Source: Sphingobacteriales bacterium (GTDB lineage: Bacteria; Bacteroidota; Bacteroidia; Chitinophagales; CAIOSU01). From it: DNA of 64,000 nucleotides. The stretch spans positions 124,001 through 188,000 of the forward strand of contig JAIXOI010000035.1 in the NCBI GenBank assembly GCA_027486795.1, read 5' to 3'. Made by a program: the position numbers and the translations under genes. Of the stretch, positions 8,888-16,433 are shown piece after piece (the stretch's first letter is position 1; each line of letters opens with the position of its first letter). Under the pieces are notes generated by a model. That model worked only from the letters and a program-made list of their open reading frames with translations. It was not told where the DNA came from and ran no database searches.

Positions 8888-8988
8888 GGGGGCTAAATTA
8901 GTACAATTGACGCATACCTATGAGCGTTTATTGCAAATGGTGGGGTTAAAAACTGTTAAATCAAATGATAATCAATGAAAGAACTTAC

Positions 8989-8996
8989 TAGTTTTG
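8989..8996 (+). promoter_or_regulatory. Candidate -7 box for the Nudix-VOC gene
   Basis: TAGTTTTG matches TAnnTTTG and ends four bases before the ATG at 9001. Transcription from it would give an almost leaderless mRNA. No good TTG lies 19-21 bp upstream, so the call rests on the -7 box alone. Confidence 0.35.
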
Positions 8997-9000
8997 GGTT

Positions 9001-9831
9001 ATGACAAAACATACTAGCGAAATATTTGTGACTGTTGATGCCGTGGTTTTTGGCTTGGGCGCTAATGATGTATCGTTATTGCTAATTCAAAGGAAAAAAG
9101 AGCCTTTCAAAGGCCAATGGGCACTGCCGGGTGGCTTTGTGGAGAAGGATGAAGACCTGGAAACTGCGGCCAAAAGGGAGCTGCAGGAGGAAACCGGTTT
9201 GAAGGTTGATGCCATGCAACAGCTTCATGCATTTGGCAAACCCGGCCGCGACCCAAGGGATAGGATGGTTTCGGTAGCATATACGGCTACGGTGCAATTG
9301 GCTGAAACTGTTGTTAATGCAGCAGATGATGCAGTGGATGCTAAGTGGTTTAATATCAATCAACTACCAGCATTAGCCTTTGATCATTCGGAAGTAATAC
9401 AAATGGCTATTGCTAAAGCAAAACCTAGCAACAACTTAACGTTTACTCAAGTAAAAGAAACCTGCTTGTATGTAACCGACCTTGCCCGTACCCGGGCATT
9501 TTATGAAGGCAAGCTTGGGTTGGAGTGCATTGGCGAAGTGCCCAACAGGCATATCTTTTTTAGGGCGGGCAGCTCTGTTTTGTTGTGCTTTATAGCCGAG
9601 GCCACTAAAAACGACCAAAGCCTGCCACCCCACTTCGGTTATGGACAACAACACTTTGCTTTTGAATGTAAAAAAGAGGACTACCAGTCGTGGAGGAATA
9701 AATTGGCGAATGCAGGCATACCAATCATACAAGATGTGGAATGGCCTCGTGGCGGGCGCTCTTTCTACTTTCATGACCCGGATATGAACGTGGTAGAAAT
9801 TGTAGAACCTGGTATATGGAATTTTTTGTGA
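9001..9831 (+). CDS. Nudix hydrolase - VOC (glyoxalase-like) fusion protein
   Basis: 276 residues holding two domains. Residues 5-140 are a Nudix hydrolase with a complete Nudix box at about 41-63: GFVEKDE, seven residues, then REL, QEE and TGL. From about 145 to 272 runs a vicinal-oxygen-chelate domain: YVTDLARTRAFYEGKLGLEC, QHFAFE, and a closing FHDPDMNVVEIVEP. The likely VOC metal ligands are the His of QHFAFE and the Glu of NVVEIVE; the usual first His appears to be a Glu. Nudix enzymes cleave nucleoside diphosphates linked to another group; VOC domains handle small oxidised metabolites. The substrate is unknown. It is a single reading frame, with no sign of an assembly join. Confidence 0.85.
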   Translation: MTKHTSEIFVTVDAVVFGLGANDVSLLLIQRKKEPFKGQWALPGGFVEKDEDLETAAKRELQEETGLKVDAMQQLHAFGKPGRDPRDRMVSVAYTATVQLAETVVNAADDAVDAKWFNINQLPALAFDHSEVIQMAIAKAKPSNNLTFTQVKETCLYVTDLARTRAFYEGKLGLECIGEVPNRHIFFRAGSSVLLCFIAEATKNDQSLPPHFGYGQQHFAFECKKEDYQSWRNKLANAGIPIIQDVEWPRGGRSFYFHDPDMNVVEIVEPGIWNFL

Positions 9832-9896
9832 TTGGTTAATTGCTTATTAGTTAATGGTGCCAATCAACCAATAACCAATTAATTAATCAATCCTCC
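9832..9896. repeat. AT-rich quasi-tandem repeat between convergent genes
   Basis: The whole gap between the Nudix-VOC gene and the convergent unknown gene is built of units such as CCAATCAA, CCAATAA and CCAATTAA. GGTTAATT-like complements precede them, so the RNA could fold. It belongs to the same sequence class as 8519-8590 and 47919-48027. Confidence 0.4.
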
Positions 9897-10655
9897 TTAA
9901 AATCCACCAACAAGCAAGCGCTTGGCTCCATTAATGCCGCACTTTTGATAGGTATTATATCCGTTGGCTGCCTCGTTTCTTAACACCTCCCTGCTTTCAC
10001 CTTTTATCCATGCATCCAACGCAAAGCTTAAGGTATATGCCTCTGGAGCCATTAATCCGGTAGTCCATACCAACGGGTACATTTTGGCAGCTAATACATA
10101 CTTACTAAAATACTCTTTACTGATGCAAGCCAGTATGATAGCTTCGCGTTCAATGTTGTCTTTACTTTTAGGTATGTTGTCAAGGTCAAACTCCATTAAC
10201 CCATCGTGGCCAATATATGCCAGCAAGCTAGCTCCGGAGCCAATTTCTAAACACTTATTTCCAACCCGCACGGTATCTCTTTTGTAACCTGCTCCAGCAT
10301 GCATTAAATCGTTTATTGCCTGTTTGATTTCACGACCCCTATAGGCATCGGCAACTAGATATACATTGTCAGTTTTGTGTTTAAATATGCAGCGCTCCAA
10401 TATCACCGAGTCCTTATCTACTGGTCGGGTTTCCAGCAATTCCCAGCTGGCATGGCGCTTAAAAAAAGTCTTTACGCCGTAGCCGCAGCCCCAGTATAGG
10501 TTGTTGCGTGGGTCGTCGCCATTACCAATAACATTTGGCACAGGCACAATACCTTGGTATTCATTGTCGCAAAGTGCCACATATACATGTACGGTCTTTT
10601 GCGCAAATAACCATTGAGAAAGAACTAGCAAGGCTGCCAAAGTGTATAGTTTCAT
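9897..10655 (-). CDS. Secreted protein of unknown function
   Basis: 252 residues from the ATG at 10655, which places a clean signal peptide at the N-terminus (MKLYTLAALLVLSQWLFAQ, cleavage after AQ). An upstream start would bury it. The mature part contains VHVYVALCDNEYQGIVPVP, NNLYWGCGYGVKTFFKRH and a Gly-rich IGSGASLLAYIGHDGLM. Four or five cysteines are present, which is odd for a cytoplasmic but possible for a periplasmic protein. I do not recognise the family. Convergent with the Nudix-VOC gene and divergent from the sugar isomerase gene. Confidence 0.65.
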   Translation of the reverse strand: MKLYTLAALLVLSQWLFAQKTVHVYVALCDNEYQGIVPVPNVIGNGDDPRNNLYWGCGYGVKTFFKRHASWELLETRPVDKDSVILERCIFKHKTDNVYLVADAYRGREIKQAINDLMHAGAGYKRDTVRVGNKCLEIGSGASLLAYIGHDGLMEFDLDNIPKSKDNIEREAIILACISKEYFSKYVLAAKMYPLVWTTGLMAPEAYTLSFALDAWIKGESREVLRNEAANGYNTYQKCGINGAKRLLVGGF

Positions 10656-10709
10656 AAACCGATAGTTATGTTGTGCACACAACCTTAACGATAATAATAA
10701 ACGACCTTA

Positions 10710-10717
10710 TATCTTTG
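10710..10717 (+). promoter_or_regulatory. Candidate -7 box for the sugar-phosphate isomerase gene
   Basis: TATCTTTG, followed by C, is identical to the boxes before hisB and the ABC-F gene. It leaves a leader of about 60 bases before the ATG at 10783. No clear TTG at the ideal distance. Confidence 0.4.
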
Positions 10718-10782
10718 CTCGCAATTTTCTTTTAGTTTAGCGTGGTTTATTAAATACCTTACAAAGTAAAGTAAGTGAAACT

Positions 10783-11772
10783 ATGACAATGGATAAATTG
10801 GTAGCTGGATTTGCAGATCAGCTTAGAGAGGCAATAGCGATTGGCAATAAGATACAAATGCATGCCTCGAAGGCCGAAACGCGTAACATTATTGTTACTG
10901 GTTTGGGTGGCTCTGGTATAGGTGGCAACTTGGTTTCCGAAATTGTAGGACCTGAATTAAAGGTGCCTTTCCAGATAAACAAAGAGTATGGCCTACCAAA
11001 CTATGTAAACGAGCATACTTTAGTTATTTGCTCTTCCTACTCGGGCAATACTGAAGAAACGTTAGCTGCATTTGATGATGCACTTAAGGCTAAAGCCAAA
11101 ATAGTATGTATTACTTCTGGTGGTAAGCTACTAGAATTAGCCAAACTGCATAACTTGGACCATGTAGTAATACCTGGTGGAAACCCACCAAGGGCTTGTT
11201 TGGGCTATTCTTCGGTTCAGCAAATGTTTGTGTTAAACAGACTCGGTTTAATAAGCAATAAGTTTGAAGCCGAATTGAACAACACTATTAATTTGCTGGA
11301 GCGCGAAAGCGAGCACATAAAAACTTTGGCCCATGCAATAGCAGGTAAGCTACAAAACAGGATACCAGTGCTTTATTCCGTTACGGATATGGAGTCAGTG
11401 GCCGTTCGTTTCAGGCAGCAAATCAACGAAAACTCAAAAATGCTTTGCTGGCATCATGTTGTGCCAGAAATGAACCATAACGAATTGGTAGGGTGGCGTA
11501 ATCGCATAGGTAATTGGGCCCCAATATTTTTGCGCAGCCGCGAAGACTTTGAGCGCAACCAACAACGTATTGAGATAAACAAAGGTATTGTTGCTGAATT
11601 TGCCGAGCAGGTGATTGAGATATATGCGAAAGGCGAAAGCCACATGGAGCGTGCCTACTATTTGATTCATTTAGGCGATTGGGTAAGCGTATATCTTGCG
11701 GAACTAAACGGTGTGGACGCTGTTGAGGTAAAGGTGATTGATCACCTTAAAAACGAGCTTGCGAAAATTTGA
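10783..11772 (+). CDS. Bifunctional phosphoglucose/phosphomannose isomerase
   Basis: SIS-domain sugar-phosphate isomerase of 329 residues, the usual size for the archaeal/Bacteroidota PGI/PMI family. It interconverts glucose-6-P or mannose-6-P with fructose-6-P. The N-terminal SIS domain shows GLGGSGIGGNLVSE and the phosphate-binding SSYSGNTEETLAAF. The C-terminal half carries MNHNELVGW, typical of the family, and ends YLAELNGVDAVEVKVIDHLK. No classic 550-residue PGI is present in the window. Its stop codon overlaps the TTG start of lipB by 4 bases, so the two are co-transcribed. Confidence 0.92.
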   Translation: MTMDKLVAGFADQLREAIAIGNKIQMHASKAETRNIIVTGLGGSGIGGNLVSEIVGPELKVPFQINKEYGLPNYVNEHTLVICSSYSGNTEETLAAFDDALKAKAKIVCITSGGKLLELAKLHNLDHVVIPGGNPPRACLGYSSVQQMFVLNRLGLISNKFEAELNNTINLLERESEHIKTLAHAIAGKLQNRIPVLYSVTDMESVAVRFRQQINENSKMLCWHHVVPEMNHNELVGWRNRIGNWAPIFLRSREDFERNQQRIEINKGIVAEFAEQVIEIYAKGESHMERAYYLIHLGDWVSVYLAELNGVDAVEVKVIDHLKNELAKI

Positions 11773-12479
11773 ACACCGGAACAAAGCCTGAAGTAGTTGT
11801 TAAAAATCTTGGTTTGGTAGATTATCAATTAACCTGGGATTATCAGCAACAACTAATGGATGAGTGCATTGCCCGCAAATTATCGAATCGCGGGGCCGAA
11901 CATCCAACAACACAGCAACATTATCTTTTGCTTTGTGAGCACCCTGCTGTGTTTACTTTGGGCAAAAGCGGCAGTATGAGCAACCTATTGGTTAGCGAAC
12001 AAGAGCTACAGGAGCGAGGCGTAAATTTCTATAAAATTAACCGAGGTGGCGACATTACACACCACGGCCCAGGGCAGTTAGTTGGCTACCCTATAATAGA
12101 TTTGGATGAATTTTTTACCGACATCCATAAGTACCTTCGTTTTCTTGAAGAAGCCATTATACTTACCCTTCTTGACTTTGGTATAGTAGCTGGAAGATTG
12201 GTTGGTGCCACTGGCGTGTGGCTTGACCCTGACAATGCTTTAAAAGCAAGGAAAATATGCGCTATGGGTATTCGCGCAAGCCGATGGGTTACTATGCATG
12301 GCTTTGCGCTAAATGTGAATAATGACCTAAACTATTTTGATTGGATAATACCTTGTGGCATAGATGATAAGCAGGTAACTAGTATGCGAAAAGAACTCGG
12401 CCATGATGTTTCTATGGAGGATGTTAAATCGCGCTTTCAGCGGCACTTCTCTGATGTATTTGGAGCAGAGCTGGTGTAG
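11769..12479 (+). CDS. lipB: Octanoyltransferase LipB (TTG start)
   Basis: Moves octanoyl groups from acyl carrier protein to lipoate-dependent enzymes, the first step of lipoate synthesis. 236 residues. Motifs seen are GLVDYQLTWDYQ, RGGDITHHGPGQLVGYP and the substrate loop GATGVWL. The likely catalytic Lys is in KARKICAMGIR and the Cys in IIPCGI. The start must be the TTG at 11769: conserved sequence begins within 12 residues of it, there is no ATG before residue 30, and the TTGA overlap with the upstream stop fits coupled translation. lipA is not in the window. Confidence 0.92.
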   Translation: MNTGTKPEVVVKNLGLVDYQLTWDYQQQLMDECIARKLSNRGAEHPTTQQHYLLLCEHPAVFTLGKSGSMSNLLVSEQELQERGVNFYKINRGGDITHHGPGQLVGYPIIDLDEFFTDIHKYLRFLEEAIILTLLDFGIVAGRLVGATGVWLDPDNALKARKICAMGIRASRWVTMHGFALNVNNDLNYFDWIIPCGIDDKQVTSMRKELGHDVSMEDVKSRFQRHFSDVFGAELV

Positions 12480-12509
12480 TTATCAGGGGATTCAAGTGCT
12501 GGGGCTGTT

Positions 12510-13517
12510 CTATTTTTTAGTGCTTTTCTGTTGCCACTCCCTTACCGCGGTATCCTTTTTCACTTCTTCTAAAACATTAATTACAATAGTTCTGATAATG
12601 CGATTGAGCTCCATATCGCCTTCTTTTTTGTTTATTAGGGCATCAAAAACCTTGCCGGCAACTTCCTCAATTTTCACGTTTTCTTTACTTGCCAATTGTT
12701 GCATAACATTATCAATACCTTGAAATATTCCCTCACTGATAGTGTTTTCAAGTTTTTGAGCCACCGCTTTGCCTACTACTGGAATGCTAACTAATGTTTG
12801 CATCGGTGCACTTTCACTCATTATTTTCTCTACCATTTCCTGTATCTGGCGTTCTATATCATCTTTATTGGGTGCGTACTCATTTGCTGCAGTATCGCGC
12901 ACTTTATTGGCCATCCAATCAATAATTTCTTGCCTATGCGGATAAACGGCTTTGTATACCAAGTGCCCCTCAGGATCTGGCTCAGTTTCTTTTTCAACTC
13001 CTTTTTGAATGCTAGTTAACAAACGAATAATAACCAAGTCGGAAATTTCCTCTACAAAAATATCTTTTACAAACATCAATTGTTTGTAGGCGTACCATTT
13101 GGTTACATCAATAATGCCCATACGCTGCAAGCGGTAAACAATTGACACAAGCCTTAAAACCCTTAAAACTCTAAAGTAACCTGCCGGAATGAGACCAAGT
13201 ATATCGTAAAAGTGGATAATGGGATAATAAAACCAACGATGATATACACCGTTAATAACCGCTCCAGCCCACCGAAACAAAAATTCGATTAAAAATACTA
13301 CCACGAACCAAAAATCGTAGTTGCCAAAATTATCGTGAATAGGCAGGTAAAATTGGTAAAAGTCAGGTAAATTAGTTTCAATAAACAACCTTAGGGTATC
13401 ATTTTCCCACAGGAAATCGAAAGCAAACCATAGTAAATTGATGACCAAAACAAGGGTCATTATCAAATCAATAGAGAAAACCCGAACATCTTCTCTCTTT
13501 AGTTTTATTGCTGCCAT
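12510..13517 (-). CDS. Voltage-sensor-like membrane protein without a pore domain
   Basis: 335 residues. Four membrane segments occupy residues 13-37, 66-90, 95-113 and 114-133. The fourth has the S4 pattern with Arg116, 119, 122, 129 and 132 at mostly three-residue spacing (FRVLRVLRLVSIVYRLQR). S2 carries Glu78 and Arg82 (FLIEFLFR), and S3 carries Asp105 (FYDILG), as in voltage-sensor domains. No S5-pore-S6 follows. The remaining 200 residues are soluble and helical, with a Gly/Val-rich amphipathic part near PVVGKAVAQKLEN. Known pore-less sensors are proton channels and voltage-sensing phosphatases, but no phosphatase motif is visible here. Function unknown. Confidence 0.7.
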   Translation of the reverse strand: MAAIKLKREDVRVFSIDLIMTLVLVINLLWFAFDFLWENDTLRLFIETNLPDFYQFYLPIHDNFGNYDFWFVVVFLIEFLFRWAGAVINGVYHRWFYYPIIHFYDILGLIPAGYFRVLRVLRLVSIVYRLQRMGIIDVTKWYAYKQLMFVKDIFVEEISDLVIIRLLTSIQKGVEKETEPDPEGHLVYKAVYPHRQEIIDWMANKVRDTAANEYAPNKDDIERQIQEMVEKIMSESAPMQTLVSIPVVGKAVAQKLENTISEGIFQGIDNVMQQLASKENVKIEEVAGKVFDALINKKEGDMELNRIIRTIVINVLEEVKKDTAVREWQQKSTKK

Positions 13518-13554
13518 TTAGAATTTTAAAATTTCGGATTTTAGCTGTCGAGCA

Positions 13555-13586
13555 CAAAAATAGCGATTAGCTAAAAGTTATGACAA
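13555..13586 (-). promoter_or_regulatory. Promoter of the voltage-sensor-like gene
   Basis: On the minus strand TTG (13586-13584) is followed after 21 bp by TATTTTTG (13562-13555), fitting TTG-N19-21-TAnnTTTG. The -33 element overlaps the last codons of mpl. It leaves a leader of about 35 bases before the ATG at 13517. Confidence 0.55.
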
Positions 13587-14951
13587 CTTAGTGGCGCTTG
13601 TAATTTCACTAGCCAGTTCGTTGAGGTCTAAACCGTCAAAGTTTCCGCTGCTCATCATTAACAAGTTCGTTTCTTGCCAATTTTGTTTAGAAAGATACTC
13701 TTTCAGGTCAGAGCCCTCAGTGAATACTTGAATATTGTTTTGGTCAAACTCACCTTTCACATCATTGGCGCTTATAGGCGGCAATCCTTTTATACTTAAC
13801 GCATGCGAATTAAAGAACACAATCGGTACATCGGCCTCTTTCATACTACCTTTATATTCCGATAGGAAATCCTTGTTTAAGCTACTGTATGTATGCAACT
13901 CCATAACCGCTACGAGCTTTCTCGCAGGATACTGCTCTTTAAGGGCAGCAGTTGTGGCAGTTAACTTTGATGGCGAATGGGCAAAATCTTTGTAGACTAC
14001 TGTTGAGCTACCTTCGGCTACCTTTTCTAACCGCTTGGCAGCGCCTTTAAATGTTTGAATGGCGGCAAAGAAATCATCATCAGATATACCCAATTGAGCG
14101 CAAACATTTCTTGCGCCTTCAAGGTTCTGAAGGTTATGCTTGCCAAAAACTTCTAGTTTCCGTTCCTTTCCGTCCTGTAATATATAAGTCCTATTATCCC
14201 GCACGATATAATTAGGGGTAGAATAGGGTATTTTTACTATTGAAGCATCAGAGTGAAGCGCAATCTGTCTAAGCAACGAATCTTCTAGGTTGTATATCAA
14301 TTTGCCTTTGGTAACTATAGTATCAACAAATATGGCAAACTGCGCTGCGTAATTTTCGAAGGTAGGAAAAACGTTGATATGGTCCCAAGCTATCCCGGTA
14401 AGCAACGCAATGTGTGGGCGGTAAAGATGAAACTTGGGAATACGTTCAATTGCTGATGAAAGGTATTCGTCGCCCTCAATTACCACAATAGGTGCATCAT
14501 TGGTTATTTTAACGGTTAGGTCAAAACCTTCGATTCTTGAGCCAATTAAATAGTCAAAATTCAAATTGTTCACGCGAAGTACGTGCATGATCATGCCCGT
14601 AATAGTAGTTTTTCCATGACTACCGCCAATTACCGCCCTAGTTTTGTCCTGTATTTGTTGTCCAACAAAAGCTGGGAAAGAAAATATTTTTAATTCCAAC
14701 TCTTGTGCACGAAGTAGTTCGGGGTTGTCTTTTTTAGCATGCATGCCTAATATTACAGCATCCAAATCTTCTTTTATGCAGTCAGGGTTCCAGCCGATGC
14801 TGGCGGGCATTAAATTCTCGTTTTTCAACAAGGTCAGCGCTGGTTCAAAAATTTCATCATCTGAACCCGTAACATTATGTCCATTCCGCCGTAAAGATAT
14901 GGCGAGATTGTGCATGATACTTCCCCCGATGGCAATAAAGTGAACATTCAT
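13578..14951 (-). CDS. mpl: UDP-MurNAc:L-Ala-gamma-D-Glu-meso-DAP ligase (murein recycling)
   Basis: Mur-ligase family protein of 457 residues, matching Mpl in length. It attaches recycled murein tripeptide to UDP-MurNAc. The N-terminus MNVHFIAIGGSIMHNLAISL is the Mpl Rossmann start, with the variant GGSIMHN loop that distinguishes Mpl from MurC. The ATP loop is GGSHGKTT, followed by EGDEYLSSA and the DNA-binding-like HSPSK (KDFAHSPSKL) typical of Mur ligases. It stands alone on the minus strand. No other recycling genes are close; the product acts in the cytoplasm. Confidence 0.9.
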   Translation of the reverse strand: MNVHFIAIGGSIMHNLAISLRRNGHNVTGSDDEIFEPALTLLKNENLMPASIGWNPDCIKEDLDAVILGMHAKKDNPELLRAQELELKIFSFPAFVGQQIQDKTRAVIGGSHGKTTITGMIMHVLRVNNLNFDYLIGSRIEGFDLTVKITNDAPIVVIEGDEYLSSAIERIPKFHLYRPHIALLTGIAWDHINVFPTFENYAAQFAIFVDTIVTKGKLIYNLEDSLLRQIALHSDASIVKIPYSTPNYIVRDNRTYILQDGKERKLEVFGKHNLQNLEGARNVCAQLGISDDDFFAAIQTFKGAAKRLEKVAEGSSTVVYKDFAHSPSKLTATTAALKEQYPARKLVAVMELHTYSSLNKDFLSEYKGSMKEADVPIVFFNSHALSIKGLPPISANDVKGEFDQNNIQVFTEGSDLKEYLSKQNWQETNLLMMSSGNFDGLDLNELASEITSATKLS

Positions 14952-14995
14952 GTGCTAACCTTTAAAATTTTATTAGGACTAGTAGAATTTTGTTA

Positions 14996-15003
14996 TAATT
15001 TTG
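14996..15003 (+). promoter_or_regulatory. Candidate -7 box for the small lipoprotein-ytxJ unit
   Basis: TAATTTTG matches TAnnTTTG, about 95 bases before the ATG at 15097. No convincing TTG at the right distance was found. Confidence 0.3.
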
Positions 15004-15096
15004 CCAACAAAAACTTTCGGGCACGACTTTTGGTTGGTCCTGAATAACAAACCAAAACTAAATTACGTTATTAAACTGACACTAAAATAAATCACC

Positions 15097-15231
15097 ATGA
15101 AAATGTTCCGTAAACCCGTTACCATGATTGTTGCCGTTGCTATGTTGGCTCTTACTTTCACTTCTTGCCACCGCGAAGGCTGCCCAGGTCAAATTACCAA
15201 AGCCAATGTGGTTGTAGTTGAGCAATGCTAA
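15097..15231 (+). CDS. 44-residue Cys-containing putative lipoprotein
   Basis: Short gene starting MKMFRKPVTMIVAVAMLALT and followed by FTSC, a usable lipobox with Cys24, so the mature chain would be only about 21 residues. It holds Cys24, Cys29 and the terminal Cys44. It begins after an ATG preceded by an A-rich stretch (AAAATAAATCACC), typical for the phylum. The stop lies three bases before the ytxJ ATG, so it is co-transcribed with a thiol-redox protein. I do not recognise a family. The signal-like N-terminus and tight coupling argue it is real. Confidence 0.6.
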   Translation: MKMFRKPVTMIVAVAMLALTFTSCHREGCPGQITKANVVVVEQC

Positions 15232-15234
15232 GCC

Positions 15235-15567
15235 ATGAATTGGCAGGAGTTGACATCATTGTCCCAATGGGCCGAAGTGGTGAAGCTTTCCTGGCAAACA
15301 CCTGTTGCAGTATTCAAACACAGTACTAGGTGCAGCATAAGCAGCACGGCTAAAAGCCGATTGGAAAGGGATTGGCAAGGCAACGAACCTAATTTTCCAG
15401 TCTTTTATTTGGATCTCATCGCACATAGAGATGTTTCCAACGCTATTGCTATGGATACCAGCGTTGAGCATCAATCGCCTCAGATAATAATATTAAAAGA
15501 GGGCAAGTCCATTTATGACAGCTCGCACAATATGATAAATGCCCAGCGGGCTAAAGCATCTGTATAA
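15235..15567 (+). CDS. ytxJ: Monothiol bacilliredoxin YtxJ
   Basis: 110-residue thioredoxin-fold protein of the YtxJ/DUF2847 family, thought to remove bacillithiol from protein thiols. The single active Cys is in KHSTRCSISS, matching the family TxCxIS pattern. Further landmarks are FPVFYLDLIAHRDVSNAIA and VEHQSPQIIILKEGK, which holds the cis-Pro. Its presence implies that the host makes bacillithiol, though no bsh gene is in this window. It follows the 44-residue lipoprotein gene by three bases. Confidence 0.88.
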   Translation: MNWQELTSLSQWAEVVKLSWQTPVAVFKHSTRCSISSTAKSRLERDWQGNEPNFPVFYLDLIAHRDVSNAIAMDTSVEHQSPQIIILKEGKSIYDSSHNMINAQRAKASV

Positions 15568-15624
15568 GATTGCTTTGTCGCTGGGTTTTGTATTTCTCCT
15601 TGTTTACTTTAGGCAAATTACTTT

Positions 15625-15650
15625 ATTTCGATACTGTCAGTATCTGAAAT
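15625..15650. promoter_or_regulatory. Palindrome, possible operator upstream of the sigma factor gene
   Basis: The core GATACTG-T-CAGTATC at 15630-15644 is a perfect 7-bp inverted repeat around one base. ATTTC at 15625-15629 and GAAAT at 15646-15650 extend it. It lies 111 bp before the ECF sigma factor start. The size and symmetry fit a dimeric regulator site. It is not followed by a T-run, so a terminator for ytxJ is less likely. Confidence 0.4.
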
Positions 15651-15760
15651 ATAAGACCAAAGTGTCTTTCTCTTAGATAAGTCTCCTCAATATCAATTAT
15701 ATATTGCCCTACCTTTATTCTCGATAAAATATTTTCATTGCACGCTCGTCAATAGTTGTA

Positions 15761-16342
15761 ATGGAACACGTGACCACAACCACAATGGCCAATAAGGACA
15801 CCGAAATAGCGGGAGTATTCAACTCAATGAGGGGCCAACTGATGCGTTTTATTCGCCAACGAGTGCGGGTGGCTGAAGATGCTGAAGATATTTTGCAAGA
15901 CGTTTTCTCTCAGTTTGTTGAGGTATACCGAACTATTGAAGGAATTGATAAAACTGGAGCTTGGTTATATACCGTTGCCCGAAATAAGATTATAGACAAG
16001 AGCCGTAAGAAAAAACCTGAAACGTTTAGTAACCTGATTTATAGTGGTGCCGATGACGTGGATGGCGATGGCCCGAGCCTTGAGGACTTAATACCCGACC
16101 TAAGTGGTATGCCTGATGAGCAGTATGCCCGAAACTTAATTATGAACCGCATTGCTGAGGCTTTGGACGAATTGCCCGTAGAACAACGGCAAGTATTTGT
16201 ATGGCACGAGTTTGAGGACAAAAGCTTTAAAGAGATAGCTGAAGAAACAGGTGTAACTGTTAATACTGCATTGAGCCGCAAGCACTATGCCGTGAGATAC
16301 CTGCGCCTAAGGCTGCAAGATTTATATGATGAGTTAGCTTGA
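15761..16342 (+). CDS. ECF-type RNA polymerase sigma factor
   Basis: 193 residues with region 2 (RGQLMRFIRQRV, EDAEDILQDVFSQFVEVY, AWLYTVARNKIIDKSRKKK) and region 4 (LDELPVEQRQVFVWHEFEDK, SFKEIAEETGVTVNTALSRK) joined by an acidic linker. No region 1 or 3, so it is an extracytoplasmic-function type that redirects RNA polymerase. The ATG at 15761 precedes a Thr-rich leader of about 14 residues; a second ATG lies eight codons in. The next gene, 92 bp downstream, encodes a small membrane protein that could be its regulator. No classical anti-sigma gene is adjacent. Confidence 0.9.
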   Translation: MEHVTTTTMANKDTEIAGVFNSMRGQLMRFIRQRVRVAEDAEDILQDVFSQFVEVYRTIEGIDKTGAWLYTVARNKIIDKSRKKKPETFSNLIYSGADDVDGDGPSLEDLIPDLSGMPDEQYARNLIMNRIAEALDELPVEQRQVFVWHEFEDKSFKEIAEETGVTVNTALSRKHYAVRYLRLRLQDLYDELA

Positions 16343-16345
16343 TTT

Positions 16346-16423
16346 TAGTAACTAGTGACTAGTAAATAGTTACTAGCAAAGTAAAACGAAACTCACTAGT
16401 CACCATTTACTGTCTACTCATAA
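16346..16423. repeat. Imperfect inverted repeat of ACTAGT-type units
   Basis: The left arm at 16346-16376 is built from TAGTAACTAG/TGACTAGTAAATAG units. The right arm at 16391-16423 is roughly its complement (ACTAGTCACCATTTACTG). It separates the sigma factor gene from its small membrane neighbour and could fold in the transcript. Confidence 0.5.
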
Positions 16424-16433
16424 TTAGAAAGAA

